Positions 39,930 through 48,001 of a stretch of 64,000 nt of DNA are shown here, piece after piece. Each line of letters opens with the position of its first letter. Positions within the stretch are counted from its first letter, which is position 1. The stretch covers positions 744,001-808,000 of the forward strand of contig NZ_JAILYM010000002.1 in assembly GCF_020179425.1 (NCBI RefSeq). The letters are read 5' to 3'. The stretch is from Novosphingobium percolationis (GTDB lineage Bacteria > Pseudomonadota > Alphaproteobacteria > Sphingomonadales > Sphingomonadaceae). Under the pieces are notes generated by a model, which worked only from the letters and a program-made list of their open reading frames with translations, ran no database searches and was not told the origin of the DNA. The translations under genes were made by a program, and so were the position numbers.

Positions 39930-41120
39930 TCACGAAGCGGCTCCCGCCAGGGCGATGCGAATGGTCACGGTCGTCCCTACGCCGAGCGTGCTGGTGATGT
40001 CGAGTTTGCCTCGGTGGCGTTCCACGATGTGCTTGACGATGGCGAGCCCCAGCCCGGTTCCGCCGGCCTGGCGGCTGCGGCCGGGATCGGTGCGATAGAA
40101 GCGCCGGGTGAGGTAGGGCAGGTGATCGGGGTGGATGCCTTCGCCCCGGTCCGTCACTTCGAGCACCGCCTCGCGCCCTTCGATGGCCAGCGAAACGTGG
40201 ACCGGCTTGTCAGCCGCGCCGTACTTCATGGCATTGTCGATGAGATTGCGGATCACCTGGTCGAGTTGCTGGCGATCGCCGATAACGGGGGCGGGCACCG
40301 CGCTGACGGTGACGCGATCTTCGCCCACGGTCGCGCCCACTTCGCCGACGATGCTTTCGGCGAGCTGGCCGAGATCGATGCGCTCCTTGGGCGGCTCGTG
40401 CTTTTCGGCCTCGATCCGCGACAGGCTCATCAGGTCTTCGACAAGGCTTTGCAACCGCTTGGATTCACGCAGCACCGTGGCGTGGAAGCGCGCGGTGGTG
40501 GCCTTGTCGATCTTCGCATCGGGATCGGACAGCGTTTCGACGTAACCGATGATCGAGGCAAGCGGCGTGCGCAGTTCGTGACTGGCATTGGCGACGAAAT
40601 CGGTGTGGGCGCGGCTGATGTCGGCCTCTGCCGTGCGATTGACCAGCTCGATCAGCGAAAAGCGCTGGTCGATGGCGACGCGGTTTACCTGCCAGATCGA
40701 GCGCGGGCCGGTAAGGCCGCGCACCATGGCGCTGCCGCCGGGCTGGTCGAGCAGCTTGACCGCGGCGGGATGGCGCAGCGCCACGCGCGCGTCCTGCCCG
40801 ACGATGTGCGGGCCCAGCGCCTCGCGCGCGGCGGCGTTGGCAGCGGCGATGCGCTGGTTGTCGAGCATCAGCACGGGGACGCTGAACGGTTCGACCAACT
40901 GGACCATCGCCTGTCGGCTGACCGAGCCTTCGTCCGGTCCGCGTGTCGTCACGGTCGGTTCGGGGCGGGCGAGCCAGATCGTTGCCAGCCACACGATCAG
41001 CACCGCGACCGCCAGCCAGGCATTGGCGCCGGCCACGATCATCGCGACCGCCGTGCCGATGGCGACGGCGATGCTCGACCAGGGAAGCGTTGAGCCTTTC
41101 ATGCCTGTGCTTGATACCAT
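39930..41120 (-). CDS. phoR: Phosphate regulon sensor histidine kinase PhoR
   Basis: Membrane sensor kinase for PhoB. Two hydrophobic segments at about residues 14-51 are followed by a PAS-like domain (about residues 75-165). The H-box is ASHELRTPLASIIGYVE, the N-box is VIRNLIDNAMKYG, and the ATP lid has DRGEGI and GGTGLGLAIVKH. 396 residues is normal. The first ATG (41120) or the one at 41102 could be used. It precedes pstS, an alphaproteobacterial order with phoR upstream and phoB at the far end. Confidence 0.93.
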   Translation of the reverse strand: MVSSTGMKGSTLPWSSIAVAIGTAVAMIVAGANAWLAVAVLIVWLATIWLARPEPTVTTRGPDEGSVSRQAMVQLVEPFSVPVLMLDNQRIAAANAAAREALGPHIVGQDARVALRHPAAVKLLDQPGGSAMVRGLTGPRSIWQVNRVAIDQRFSLIELVNRTAEADISRAHTDFVANASHELRTPLASIIGYVETLSDPDAKIDKATTARFHATVLRESKRLQSLVEDLMSLSRIEAEKHEPPKERIDLGQLAESIVGEVGATVGEDRVTVSAVPAPVIGDRQQLDQVIRNLIDNAMKYGAADKPVHVSLAIEGREAVLEVTDRGEGIHPDHLPYLTRRFYRTDPGRSRQAGGTGLGLAIVKHIVERHRGKLDITSTLGVGTTVTIRIALAGAAS

Positions 41121-41274
41121 CCATGTTACCGAAGCGTGACAGCGATTTGCAGCCGGACGTCCGGATTGGCCGCGCCCTTAGGCGAGGGCAACCCATGGGG
41201 GCAAGGCGGGCGATGCGGGGGACCGGGAAATCCCTTGGGAAAACAACACGAGTTCCCTTGGGTTGTCTAACGAA

Positions 41275-41321
41275 TGTCAAAAAACCATCAAGAAAGTCAC
41301 AAACTGTAACAAAAACGTCTT
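41275..41321 (+). promoter_or_regulatory. Array of PhoB-like half-sites before the DUF2490 gene
   Basis: TGTCA-like pentamers recur every 9-11 bases: TGTCA 41275, CATCA 41286, AGTCA 41295, TGTAA 41305 and CGTCT 41316, separated by A-runs. Two 18-base windows (from 41275 and 41304) each match the Pho consensus at 13 of 18 positions. The array lies between divergent phoR and the outer-membrane gene and could serve either. Confidence 0.45.
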
Positions 41322-41364
41322 TTAAGCGTCATAATCGGCCTCGCATCCAACGGGGAGCCGTCAC

Positions 41365-42045
41365 GTGCGCCAGTCTTTCGCTTTGATCATCGCCGCCGCC
41401 GCCGCCGCGGCCTGCCTTTCCACCCCCGCACAAGCGCGCGACGATGCGCAAGGGTGGGGCGCTGCAACCGTCAACGTCGATCTTGGCGGCGGCTTTCGGG
41501 CCAGCAACGAGACCGTTCTTCGCTTCAGCGACAACCGCGGCGGTCTCTACGAGATCGAGGACAATGTGATGGTGGGCTACAAGCCCAGCAAGCAGGTCAC
41601 GCTGTGGATCGGCTATACCCATAACCCGCAATACGATCACGGCGACTTCACGCGCATGGAGCATCGCTTTCGCCAGCAGGTCAACGTCGACAACTTCGCG
41701 CAGATCGGCAAGATCAAGCTGTCGGGCCGCGTGCGACTGGAAGAGCGCTGGCGCGACGGGCAGGGCGGTCCCGCCTGGCGGCTGCGGCCTTATGTGAAGG
41801 CCACTGTGCCCGTCGCGGGCAAGGTGAACCTGGTGGCCAGCCACGAAAGCTTCATCGATCTCAATACCAACGCCTTTCAGCGCGTGGGCGGTGAAGAGCG
41901 CATGCGCAACTTCGTCGGTTTCGCCGCCCCGCTGTCAAAGAAGATCGGAATCGAGGCTGGCTACCTGTTGCAGCACGGCTTCGTGCGCAATGGTCCGGAC
42001 AACCACGACCACGTGCTGTCGGTCTCGCTGACGGGCAATTTCTGA
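41365..42045 (+). CDS. DUF2490 outer-membrane protein, possibly phosphate-regulated
   Basis: 226-residue protein with a signal peptide (about residues 1-24, ending PAQA) and alternating strands ending in LSVSLTGNF, whose terminal aromatic residue is typical of outer-membrane beta-barrels. The pattern (VLWIGYTHNP-like strand, RLEERW, RLRPYVKATVP) matches DUF2490. GTG 41365 is supported by GGGGAG at 41352-41357. It is divergent from phoR with PhoB-like half-sites between them, which suggests a role in phosphate starvation. A terminator follows. Confidence 0.82.
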   Translation: MRQSFALIIAAAAAAACLSTPAQARDDAQGWGAATVNVDLGGGFRASNETVLRFSDNRGGLYEIEDNVMVGYKPSKQVTLWIGYTHNPQYDHGDFTRMEHRFRQQVNVDNFAQIGKIKLSGRVRLEERWRDGQGGPAWRLRPYVKATVPVAGKVNLVASHESFIDLNTNAFQRVGGEERMRNFVGFAAPLSKKIGIEAGYLLQHGFVRNGPDNHDHVLSVSLTGNF

Positions 42046-42076
42046 CGCCGGATCCGGAATCGCGATTTCGGAGAGG

Positions 42077-42102
42077 GGGCCATCGGCAACGGTGGCCCTT
42101 TT
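42077..42102 (+). terminator. Rho-independent terminator after the DUF2490 gene
   Basis: GGGCCATCG (42077-42085), loop GCAA, CGGTGGCCC (42090-42098) with one G-T wobble, followed by TTTT. Confidence 0.82.
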
Positions 42103-42176
42103 CGTGCGCGATGCTGATATTGCTCAAACCGTGCCGCGATGGGTGGATCAACGCAGGCTTGAATTATCGAGGCTAT

Positions 42177-42220
42177 TGGTGACCCCTACGGGAATCGAAC
42201 CCGTGTTTCAGCCGTGAGAG
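42177..42220 (-). repeat. Attachment site copy 1: 3' part of tRNA-Glu(CUC)-like gene
   Basis: This 44-bp block is repeated exactly at 53183-53226. Read on the minus strand it is the 3' part of a tRNA: anticodon loop CTCTCAC, T arm ACGGG-TTCGATT-CCCGT, acceptor strand AGGGGTC, then ACCA. The loop predicts anticodon CUC (Glu). The 5' half does not follow, so this is a displaced tRNA end and not a gene. Integrase 1 starts 126 bases to the right. Confidence 0.85.
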
Positions 42221-42238
42221 GGCGGAAAATAGGGCGTT

Positions 42239-42328
42239 GCTGAACGTCAGTGAACCCCAGAAAACCGCCGATTTTTAGATTTGCGTTCACCCTTGTTCAC
42301 CTGCCTTCGGTAACGCATATTACCGAAA
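42239..42328 (+). promoter_or_regulatory. Left-arm motifs shared with the right end of element 1
   Basis: ATATTACCGAAA at 42317-42328 recurs at 53124-53135. GCTGAACGTCA at 42239-42249 recurs inverted at 53097-53107. Within the left arm CGGTAA and TTACCG form an inverted repeat around GCATA. Shared short motifs flanking both att copies are what integrase or excisionase arm sites look like. Confidence 0.4.
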
Positions 42329-42346
42329 TATTCCCGAAGGTGCTTC

Positions 42347-43630
42347 ATGGCCAGAACCGTCCGCGACTACCGACTCGAAACCCGCGCTGCCCGCGCCCGG
42401 CTGGGACAGCGAACAGAACCTTATTGGATGCTGCTGAGCGAGGGCTTCCACCTGGGCTATTACCGGGGGAGGCAAACCGCCAAGTGGGTCGCCCGGCATC
42501 GTCCGGCTGGGCAGGCGGCTGCCTATACCAAGACAACGCTGGGAGAGGCGGACGACACTTCGGACGCGGACGGCGTGCGCATCCTCGATTATCGCCAAGC
42601 GCAGGACAAGGCGCGCGAGTGGTTGCGGGCGGTTGAAGGTGGTGTTGCCGTCACGGCCAGCTTCACCGTGGGGGATGCCTTGGACGAATACCTAAAGGCC
42701 TTCACCAAGAAAGACCTGGCGAACACCAAACGGCGCGTCGAACAGTTTGTGCGCCCGGCGCTGGGCAACGTTCGCTTGGCCCGGCTGACAGCGGCGCAGG
42801 TGCGAGGATTCCTGAACGATCGTGCGAACACCCCGGCACGGCTGCGGACCCGCAAGGGAGAGGAACAGAAGGTTCGCCCGCTCGATACGCCCGAGGCGAT
42901 GCGGCGGCGCAAATCAACCGCGAACCGCGACCTGACGGTTTTGAAAGCCGCGCTTAATCTCGCCTTCGCCAATGGGCGCATTGCCAGCGATCATGCGTGG
43001 CGCACGGTCAAGCCCTTCAAGAACGTGGATGGTGCGAAGCTGCGCTACCTGTCGGACGACGAAGCGCGGCGGCTGGTCAATGCCTGTTCGCCCGAGTTTC
43101 GTCCGATCGTGCAAGCGGCGCTGCTTACCGGCGCGCGGTGGGGCGAGTTGCGCAACGTGTCCGTTGTCGATTTCGACCTTAGGGCCGGGACCGTCCGGCT
43201 TGTCGAAACCAAAGGTGGCCAGCCGCGCGACTGCTACCTTGAAGGGGAAGGGCTGGCGCTGTTCAAAGCGCACACGATCGGCAAGGCGGGCGATGCCCCT
43301 GTGTTTCCTGCGCCTGGCGGCGCGCGCTGGACGGATTCGACCCAAATCCGCCGCATGACCTTGGCGTGTGAAGCCGGTAACGTGACCCCGCCCGCTGCCT
43401 TCCATGACTTGCGCCGCACTTTTGGCGCGCGGCTGGCACTCGCAGGCGTCCCAATGGCAGTGATCGCGCAGGCGTTGGGCCACAAGGACGAGCGGATAAC
43501 CCGCAAGCACTACGCGCACCTTTCGCCTTCCTATGTCGCTGACACGGTGCGGCAGCATACGGCGGGGCTGGGCATCGTGGATACTTCGCCCGACAACGTG
43601 ACCGATTTGCGATCCAGTGCCGCCGCGTAG
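42347..43630 (+). CDS. int: Tyrosine site-specific integrase (element 1)
   Basis: Phage-type integrase expected to recombine at the tRNA-Glu 3' end. The N-terminal third carries an arm-binding-like and core-binding region (VGDALDEYLKAFTK). The catalytic domain shows arginine in TGARWGELRNV, HDLRRTFGARLA with the second His/Arg pair, LGHKDERITRKHYAHL with His and the nucleophilic tyrosine. 427 residues is normal for this class. It reads away from the att site. Confidence 0.93.
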   Translation: MARTVRDYRLETRAARARLGQRTEPYWMLLSEGFHLGYYRGRQTAKWVARHRPAGQAAAYTKTTLGEADDTSDADGVRILDYRQAQDKAREWLRAVEGGVAVTASFTVGDALDEYLKAFTKKDLANTKRRVEQFVRPALGNVRLARLTAAQVRGFLNDRANTPARLRTRKGEEQKVRPLDTPEAMRRRKSTANRDLTVLKAALNLAFANGRIASDHAWRTVKPFKNVDGAKLRYLSDDEARRLVNACSPEFRPIVQAALLTGARWGELRNVSVVDFDLRAGTVRLVETKGGQPRDCYLEGEGLALFKAHTIGKAGDAPVFPAPGGARWTDSTQIRRMTLACEAGNVTPPAAFHDLRRTFGARLALAGVPMAVIAQALGHKDERITRKHYAHLSPSYVADTVRQHTAGLGIVDTSPDNVTDLRSSAAA

Positions 43631-43731
43631 ATCGGAACTGTTTGGACCGCGCAGGCGGACAAGGCGGAGAACCGGAACCGCTTTGGCGGACGGGGTTGGC
43701 CTGCGCTGAACTTCCCGTCTAATTATTCGGC

Positions 43732-44599
43732 ATGAACCCGCACGACTTCATCGCCAAGTATCGCAACGCCGAATTGAAAGAGCGCAGCGCATCGCAATCG
43801 CACTTCAACGACCTGTGCCGGTTGCTGGGTGTGGACGATCCGATTTCCGCCGATCCCAAGGGCGAGTGGTTCACGTTCGAAAAGGGCGACCAAGACCAGC
43901 GGGGGCGAAGGCTGGGCCGATGTGTGGCGCAAGGGGTGCTTCGCCTGGGAATACAAGGGCAAGGCTGCCAATCTGGACAAGGCCTTTGACCAATTGCTGC
44001 GCTATTCCATCGCGCTGGAAAGTCCGCCGCTGCTGATCGTGTCGGATATGGACCGCATCCGCATCCACACCAATTGGACGAACACGGTTCAGGCGGTGCA
44101 CGAAATCGCGCTGGACGACCTGGCCGACGCTGCCAAGCGCGACCTGTTGCGGCAGTGCTTCACCGATCCCGAGGCGCTGCGCCCGACCAAGACGCGCCAG
44201 ATGCTGACCGAGGAAGCGGCAAAGGAACTTGCAGCGCTGGCGCAGCGGCTGCGCGATCGGGGCCATGAACCGCACACCGTGGCCCACTTCGTCAATCGGC
44301 TTGTGTTCTGCATGTTCGCCGAGGATGTGAAGTTACTGCCCAACGACATGTTCACGCGAATGCTGGAAGCCACCCGGGCGCACTCGCATTTTCACGAAGT
44401 TTGATCGCTGCGCATGGGCACGTCTCTAGAAGACCGCCCACGTTACACTTCGTCGACGACGTTCCGCACGTTCCCGTTCCCGGCTGGCCTGACCCCCGAC
44501 ATTCCCGCCGCCGACTATGCCGCCGATCCGCGCGCCATCGCCATTGCCGCCGCTGCGGCACGGCTGAACGAATTGCGCGAGAACTGGTTGAACCCGGCG
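43732..44599 (+). pseudogene. Broken type IIL restriction-methyltransferase gene (N-terminal and late parts)
   Basis: The frame from 43732 (MNPHDFIAKYRNAELKERSA) and a second frame (GEGWADVWRKGCFAWEYKG, then LLIVSDMDRIRIHTNW) are both typical of the N-terminal nuclease-like part of large class I SAM-dependent DNA methyltransferases such as MmeI relatives. They are joined by a frameshift near 43885. At about 44378 the reading jumps from the early segment FTRMLEATR to the late segment HSHFHEV, so the catalytic core is deleted. The next codon, normally Trp in this family, is TGA (44402-44404). The late part SLRMGTSLEDRPRY then runs to NWLNPA at 44599, where foreign sequence begins. The remainder is at 46877-47149. 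Confidence 0.82.
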
Positions 44600-44716
44600 G
44601 TGGGAAAGAGCCTGGCCGCTCATGTCTTCGCTGAAATAGCCGACGATCGCCTTTTTCCCTTCGCGGGCTTTAGCTTTCGTGCTGGTTGGCGAAGCGGTGG
44701 CGATGTCCTCGGCCAA
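44600..44716 (-). pseudogene. Fragment of a ribbon-helix-helix antitoxin-like gene
   Basis: On the minus strand a start at 44716 gives MAEDIATASPTSTKAKAREG followed by KKAIVGYFSEDMS. That resembles the N-terminus of small plasmid-type ribbon-helix-helix proteins found in sphingomonads. The similarity stops at the junction with the methyltransferase remnant, so only about 35 codons remain. Recognition is by pattern only. Confidence 0.35.
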
Positions 44717-44868
44717 TGCTGGCGCGGCCTTCGCGGCGAGCCGCAGCAGTTCCGCCCTTTACCTCAACAGCGAGGCGGTCATCGCTGATGGCCCCAATGC
44801 GCGTCGCCGCATTTACACCCGCATCGGGTTTCGCGGCCGCAATGCCGGTACGGGTGCCGAGGACACCT

Positions 44869-45267
44869 ATGAGCGTGCCCACCACCATGCGGGTGTTCAT
44901 CCCGCTCACCATCCGCAAGCGCAACGGGCGGCCGAAGATCGTGCCGCCGACGGACATCGTGCCGGACATCGGCGGGGTAGATGCGCATGTGCTGAAGGCG
45001 ATCGCCAAGGCGTGGGGTTGGCGGCGGAAGCTGGAATCCGGGGCGGCAGCGACCATCCAGGACATTACCGACGCCGAGGGCATATCGGACCGCTACGTCG
45101 GGCGCCTGCTGCGACTAGCCTATCTGGCACCAGCCGTGCCGGACAGATTGCTGATCGCTAGCGTGCCGCCGGCGGTTGCGATTAGGGATCTGGCAATGGC
45201 GGCCAAACTGCCGTGGGAACACCAGAAAGATAAGATCTTTAACGATACCAAACACGCGCCCTCATAA
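44869..45267 (+). CDS. Helix-turn-helix protein resembling the C-terminus of large serine recombinases
   Basis: 132-residue frame with LTIRKRNGRPKIVPP, VLKAIAKAWGWRRKLESG, ITDAEGISDRYVGRLLRLAY and a final LPWEHQKDKIF. This order matches the C-terminal DNA-binding part of alphaproteobacterial Pin-like serine recombinases (KRRGGRK..., DPALVKALARAHRWR..., IAAAEGV...SRLLRLTLLAP). No catalytic serine domain precedes it, so it is either a truncated recombinase or a stand-alone relative. It lies in the 2.3-kb segment that interrupts the methyltransferase remnant. Confidence 0.5.
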   Translation: MSVPTTMRVFIPLTIRKRNGRPKIVPPTDIVPDIGGVDAHVLKAIAKAWGWRRKLESGAAATIQDITDAEGISDRYVGRLLRLAYLAPAVPDRLLIASVPPAVAIRDLAMAAKLPWEHQKDKIFNDTKHAPS

Positions 45268-45379
45268 TCTGAGACTGTGAGTACCGCTTCTCGCTTTTAT
45301 GCCGAAACCTCGATTGCGCCTTCTATTGGGCGATGGGCCTGTATATGGGCCGGAGTGAACTGGATTTTCGGAGGGCTCG

Positions 45380-46267
45380 GTGGTCACATACACGATTAAC
45401 GTTGGCGGCATTAACCAGAAGGCGATTGCCGAAGAGGTTGTCAGTTCCGCTGCGCGAGTATTACTCCTAGCAGGGCTTGCTGAGGGCCAGATCGCAGAAA
45501 TCTTCGAACAAGCAGCACAACAAATCCGTTCTGGAGAGGCAGTCGAACGAGACCAGTCCGATGATCCTGAGGATTACTTCGAAGACGATAGCGAAGACCA
45601 AGGAATTTGGGGTATCGCTGAAAAATTTGAGCAGATTAAGCCCGTTAAATCGCTCAGGCGTCTCGGCAAAAGAGCCAATACGGTCAACGATATTGAGGGT
45701 TCCGCAACGTTAGCTAAGGCGGTTTCGATTGTCACCGAGGCAGCAGGTCTACGGAAAGAAGCCTTGGATTGGCTGCGGAACGAGGCAAGCAAGGCTGGTA
45801 TTGAGGTTGTATCAGACCACGACCAATGGACCGAGACCGCGACCGATGAACAACTGGACAACGAGGATAATGTTGTTTTCCTCGATGACTATCGCTGGTC
45901 CGGCGACTTTAATTGGCATCTCGTCAGTCAGATAGCTCGATCCCTAGCAGAAACAGGTGACAGAGAAGCACTCTCCAGCTTCAGTGAAGTTTTTCTGGAG
46001 GAAGACCTCGCTGTTGAGAGCCAAATCCGTGAAGACGTTGAAAAGGCTCTAGGAGCTGCTGGTCAATACGAGGAATTCCTCGAATACGTACAAAGTCATT
46101 CAGGATCCGGCGAACTTGCTCAAGCCGAATTCTTGGACAAGTTCATCCGTGCGTCCGGTTTCTCGAGTGGTACATACACGCTGGAAAGCTGGCTTGAAGG
46201 CATGGCGAAACGCGGCGAATTAGAACGCTACAAGCGATCCAACCGTTGGCGGATCATGGTGGGCTAA
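45380..46267 (+). CDS. Hypothetical protein with atypical base composition
   Basis: 295-residue acidic protein; I recognise no family. It has a very acidic stretch (DDPEDYFEDDSEDQG, about residues 55-70), then helical segments, and ends in a basic GELERYKRSNRWRIMVG. The ORF is visibly richer in A and T than the host genes and uses codons such as TTA and AAT that are rare around it. It is the only complete-looking gene in the 2.3-kb insert, so it may be its cargo. It has no signal peptide or membrane helix. Confidence 0.6.
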   Translation: MVTYTINVGGINQKAIAEEVVSSAARVLLLAGLAEGQIAEIFEQAAQQIRSGEAVERDQSDDPEDYFEDDSEDQGIWGIAEKFEQIKPVKSLRRLGKRANTVNDIEGSATLAKAVSIVTEAAGLRKEALDWLRNEASKAGIEVVSDHDQWTETATDEQLDNEDNVVFLDDYRWSGDFNWHLVSQIARSLAETGDREALSSFSEVFLEEDLAVESQIREDVEKALGAAGQYEEFLEYVQSHSGSGELAQAEFLDKFIRASGFSSGTYTLESWLEGMAKRGELERYKRSNRWRIMVG

Positions 46268-46387
46268 GGTGTCGAGGGCCGGCCAATTCGTCTATTGGCG
46301 GTTCACTCTGGTTCTCTTCAAAGTCCGTGCAGTCTACGAGCCGTGAATCTACCTCCCGTGGGTGTAACACCGAAACGGGAGGCCCCA

Positions 46388-46588
46388 TTGGACTTGCTCA
46401 TTCTCCTCTCCATTGCCAGCACCATCGCAACGGTGCTGGCAACCATGTGCGCGTTTCTGACTTTCCGGCGCACTCCTAAACCACCTGCGCCGCCGGTTGC
46501 CCCGGTGAGCACGACCATTCTCAGGGCGAGGCTATACGAGGATTTGCCGGGTCTGCCGCGCCACCGGCGACGAAAGAGGCACGAGTAA
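46388..46588 (+). CDS. Possible small single-helix membrane protein
   Basis: A TTG at 46388 would start a frame of 66 residues with one hydrophobic segment (LLILLSIASTIATVLATMCA) and a Pro- and Arg-rich tail. An ATG at 46295 in the same frame would add an unlikely N-terminus. No ribosome site or family supports it. The rest of 46268-46867 holds one hairpin and no other gene I can support. Confidence 0.25.
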   Translation: MDLLILLSIASTIATVLATMCAFLTFRRTPKPPAPPVAPVSTTILRARLYEDLPGLPRHRRRKRHE

Positions 46589-46701
46589 TTGCGCCCCACC
46601 ACGCCCACCTCGGATTCTCCGCCAAGGCGCCTGCCGAGAATGGTGCCAAAAGGTACGGTCGAAGTTGGTCAGAAAAACCGCCGAAATCCGACGTTTTCTG
46701 A

Positions 46702-46730
46702 ACCCGAACCTTTTCCGGTGAGGTTCGGGT
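46702..46730. repeat. Hairpin in the gene-free part of the insert
   Basis: ACCCGAACC (46702-46710) and GGTTCGGGT (46722-46730) form a perfect 9-bp stem with an 11-base loop. A second, weaker pair CATCTCA (46846-46852) / TGAGATG (46864-46870) lies next to the right junction of the insert. Confidence 0.5.
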
Positions 46731-46867
46731 GAAAAGAGACGAAAGCCGGTCTGAGACCGATTTTGACCGCCCTGGCAGTCTCCGAGGTTCGGTCGCAATC
46801 AGCAAAATGGCGCGGAAGCTCGGGATTTTCTGGCCCTGTGAGGCCCATCTCATTGATTTGCATTGAG

Positions 46868-47149
46868 ATGTTGGCAGACCTTGTGCGCCGCGAACCCGAG
46901 GTTGTGCCCGGCTATCCCGATCGCATCCTGCCGGTGAACGAAGCGGCGGCGAAGGAACTGGCCAAGCGCACTCTGACCAACCTCTACAACGCGCGCCCCG
47001 CCTGGCTGGACCATGCGCACAAAGCCTTGGATGAAGCCGTGGCCGATGCCTATGGCTGGGGCTATGATTTCCGCGCGGGACTGCTGACCGATGACGAAAT
47101 CTTGGAGAAGCTGTTCGAAATTAACCGGGAGCGGTGTTCGGCCAGTTGA
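46868..47149 (+). pseudogene. C-terminal remnant of the broken type IIL methyltransferase gene
   Basis: From about 46877 the frame reads DLVRREPEVVPGYPDRILPV, LAKRTLTNLYNARPAWLDHA and the closing AVADAYGWGYDF...DEILEKLFEINRER. This is the usual C-terminus of the same enzyme family whose late part ends at 44599 with NWLNPA. Joining the two gives the expected family sequence without a gap, so the region between them is an insertion. Confidence 0.8.
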
Positions 47150-47199
47150 TCATCACCGGCCCGGAAACCCGAATGCTTGTCTTGCAGCTGAAGGGCGCA

Positions 47200-47400
47200 A
47201 ACCGGGCAATAATTTTTCGGGATAATTTCACCGTCAACCCTTCCCAAGGCCTCGACCCGCAGAAAAGCACGAGTCGTTGCGTTGAACCGATTTTCCGTGC
47301 TGTGGATAACTGCATTCGCAAGACTGCAAATGGAAAATTCTTTCGGCCACTACGCAATGTAGGTGCTCTGCGAATTATGCACAGCATCGGTGGACAACGC
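47200..47400. other. Candidate replication origin of element 1 (DnaA-like boxes)
   Basis: The 321-base gap 47150-47470 has no gene. It holds an AT-rich segment at about 47209-47230, then TGTGGATAA (47301-47309, the exact complement of the DnaA box TTATCCACA), TTATGCACA (47375-47383, fits TTWTNCACA) and GGTGGACAA (47389-47397, one mismatch). These lie upstream of the regulator, primase and ATPase genes. Function as an origin is an inference. Confidence 0.35.
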
Positions 47401-47470
47401 GCGCGAAACTCTTGCGCGCACGATTATGGTTCCTAATGTTTCCCTTGTTCAAACGAATGAGGGATTCCAC

Positions 47471-47659
47471 ATGAACACTTCGCTGAACCACCCTGAACCG
47501 CTCGCCTATTCGATCGCCGACGCCGTGCGCGTTTCGGCCATCGGTCGCACCCGCCTTTATGCGCTGATCGGCGAAGGCCGTTTGAAGGCGACGAAGGTGG
47601 GCAAGCGCACGCTGATCCCCGCCGCCAGCCTGAAAGCCCTGATTGCGGGCGAGGCATAA
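47471..47659 (+). CDS. AlpA/excisionase-type DNA-binding protein
   Basis: 62-residue protein made almost entirely of one MerR-like helix-turn-helix: YSIADAVRVSAIGRTRLYAL, then IGEGRLKATKVGKRTLIPAA and a final helix. Such proteins regulate int or replication genes in P4-like satellites or act as excisionases. The ATG at 47471 is used; an open frame extending upstream is not supported. A stem-loop follows its stop. Confidence 0.8.
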   Translation: MNTSLNHPEPLAYSIADAVRVSAIGRTRLYALIGEGRLKATKVGKRTLIPAASLKALIAGEA

Positions 47660-47660
47660 A

Positions 47661-47691
47661 CGAAACCCCGACCTGAGGGGCCGGGGCTTCG
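47661..47691 (+). terminator. Stem-loop after the AlpA-like gene
   Basis: CGAAACCCCG (47661-47670) pairs with CGGGGCTTCG (47682-47691) with one mismatch and an 11-base loop. There is no T tract, so it may only weaken transcription. Confidence 0.4.
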
Positions 47692-47824
47692 AGCGACTTA
47701 GTTGGCGCTTCATCGCTCGAACGTCCTAACCCCGTTTCAGGTCATCCGTAAACATCGAATGTGACGGCACGTGCCCTGCGTCTGCGGGGCCGACCGATCG
47801 CGCTCGCCTTTAGGGCATGACACA

Positions 47825-48001
47825 ATGACGGAGCTTATCCCCAATGCGCACGGCGACCCAGAGGAACCCCGTTCCGAAGCCGCCGTGCCTTCCTCTCACC
47901 CGTTGCCGTATCCGGCGCAATTCCTGATCCTGGCGCACTACGTCCGCCCCGAATGGGCCGCGATGCTGGCGGCGCTCGCTTTCGACGGGGGCGCGCGATG
48001 A
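47825..48001 (+). CDS. Small hypothetical protein before the primase gene
   Basis: 58-residue frame from ATG 47825, Pro- and Glu-rich at the start and ending FLILAHYVRPEWAAMLAALA. Its stop overlaps the primase start codon (ATGA), which supports translation. I do not recognise a family. Confidence 0.45.
   Translation: MTELIPNAHGDPEEPRSEAAVPSSHPLPYPAQFLILAHYVRPEWAAMLAALAFDGGAR

Noticed and set aside
41521-41844. Minus-strand open frame opposite the DUF2490 gene
   Set aside because: Shadow of the plus-strand barrel protein, which has signal peptide, ribosome site and terminator.
42177-42260. Complete tRNA-Glu gene at att copy 1
   Set aside because: Only the 3' part fits. The left flank gives four of five anticodon-stem pairs, but no D arm or 5' acceptor strand follows.
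44401-44634. Separate 77-residue gene starting at 44401
   Set aside because: It is the wrong frame over the methyltransferase remnant; the frame from 44414 carries the family sequence.
46521-46853. 110-residue minus-strand open frame next to the insert junction
   Set aside because: No recognisable family, crosses a hairpin, and no supporting ribosome site.
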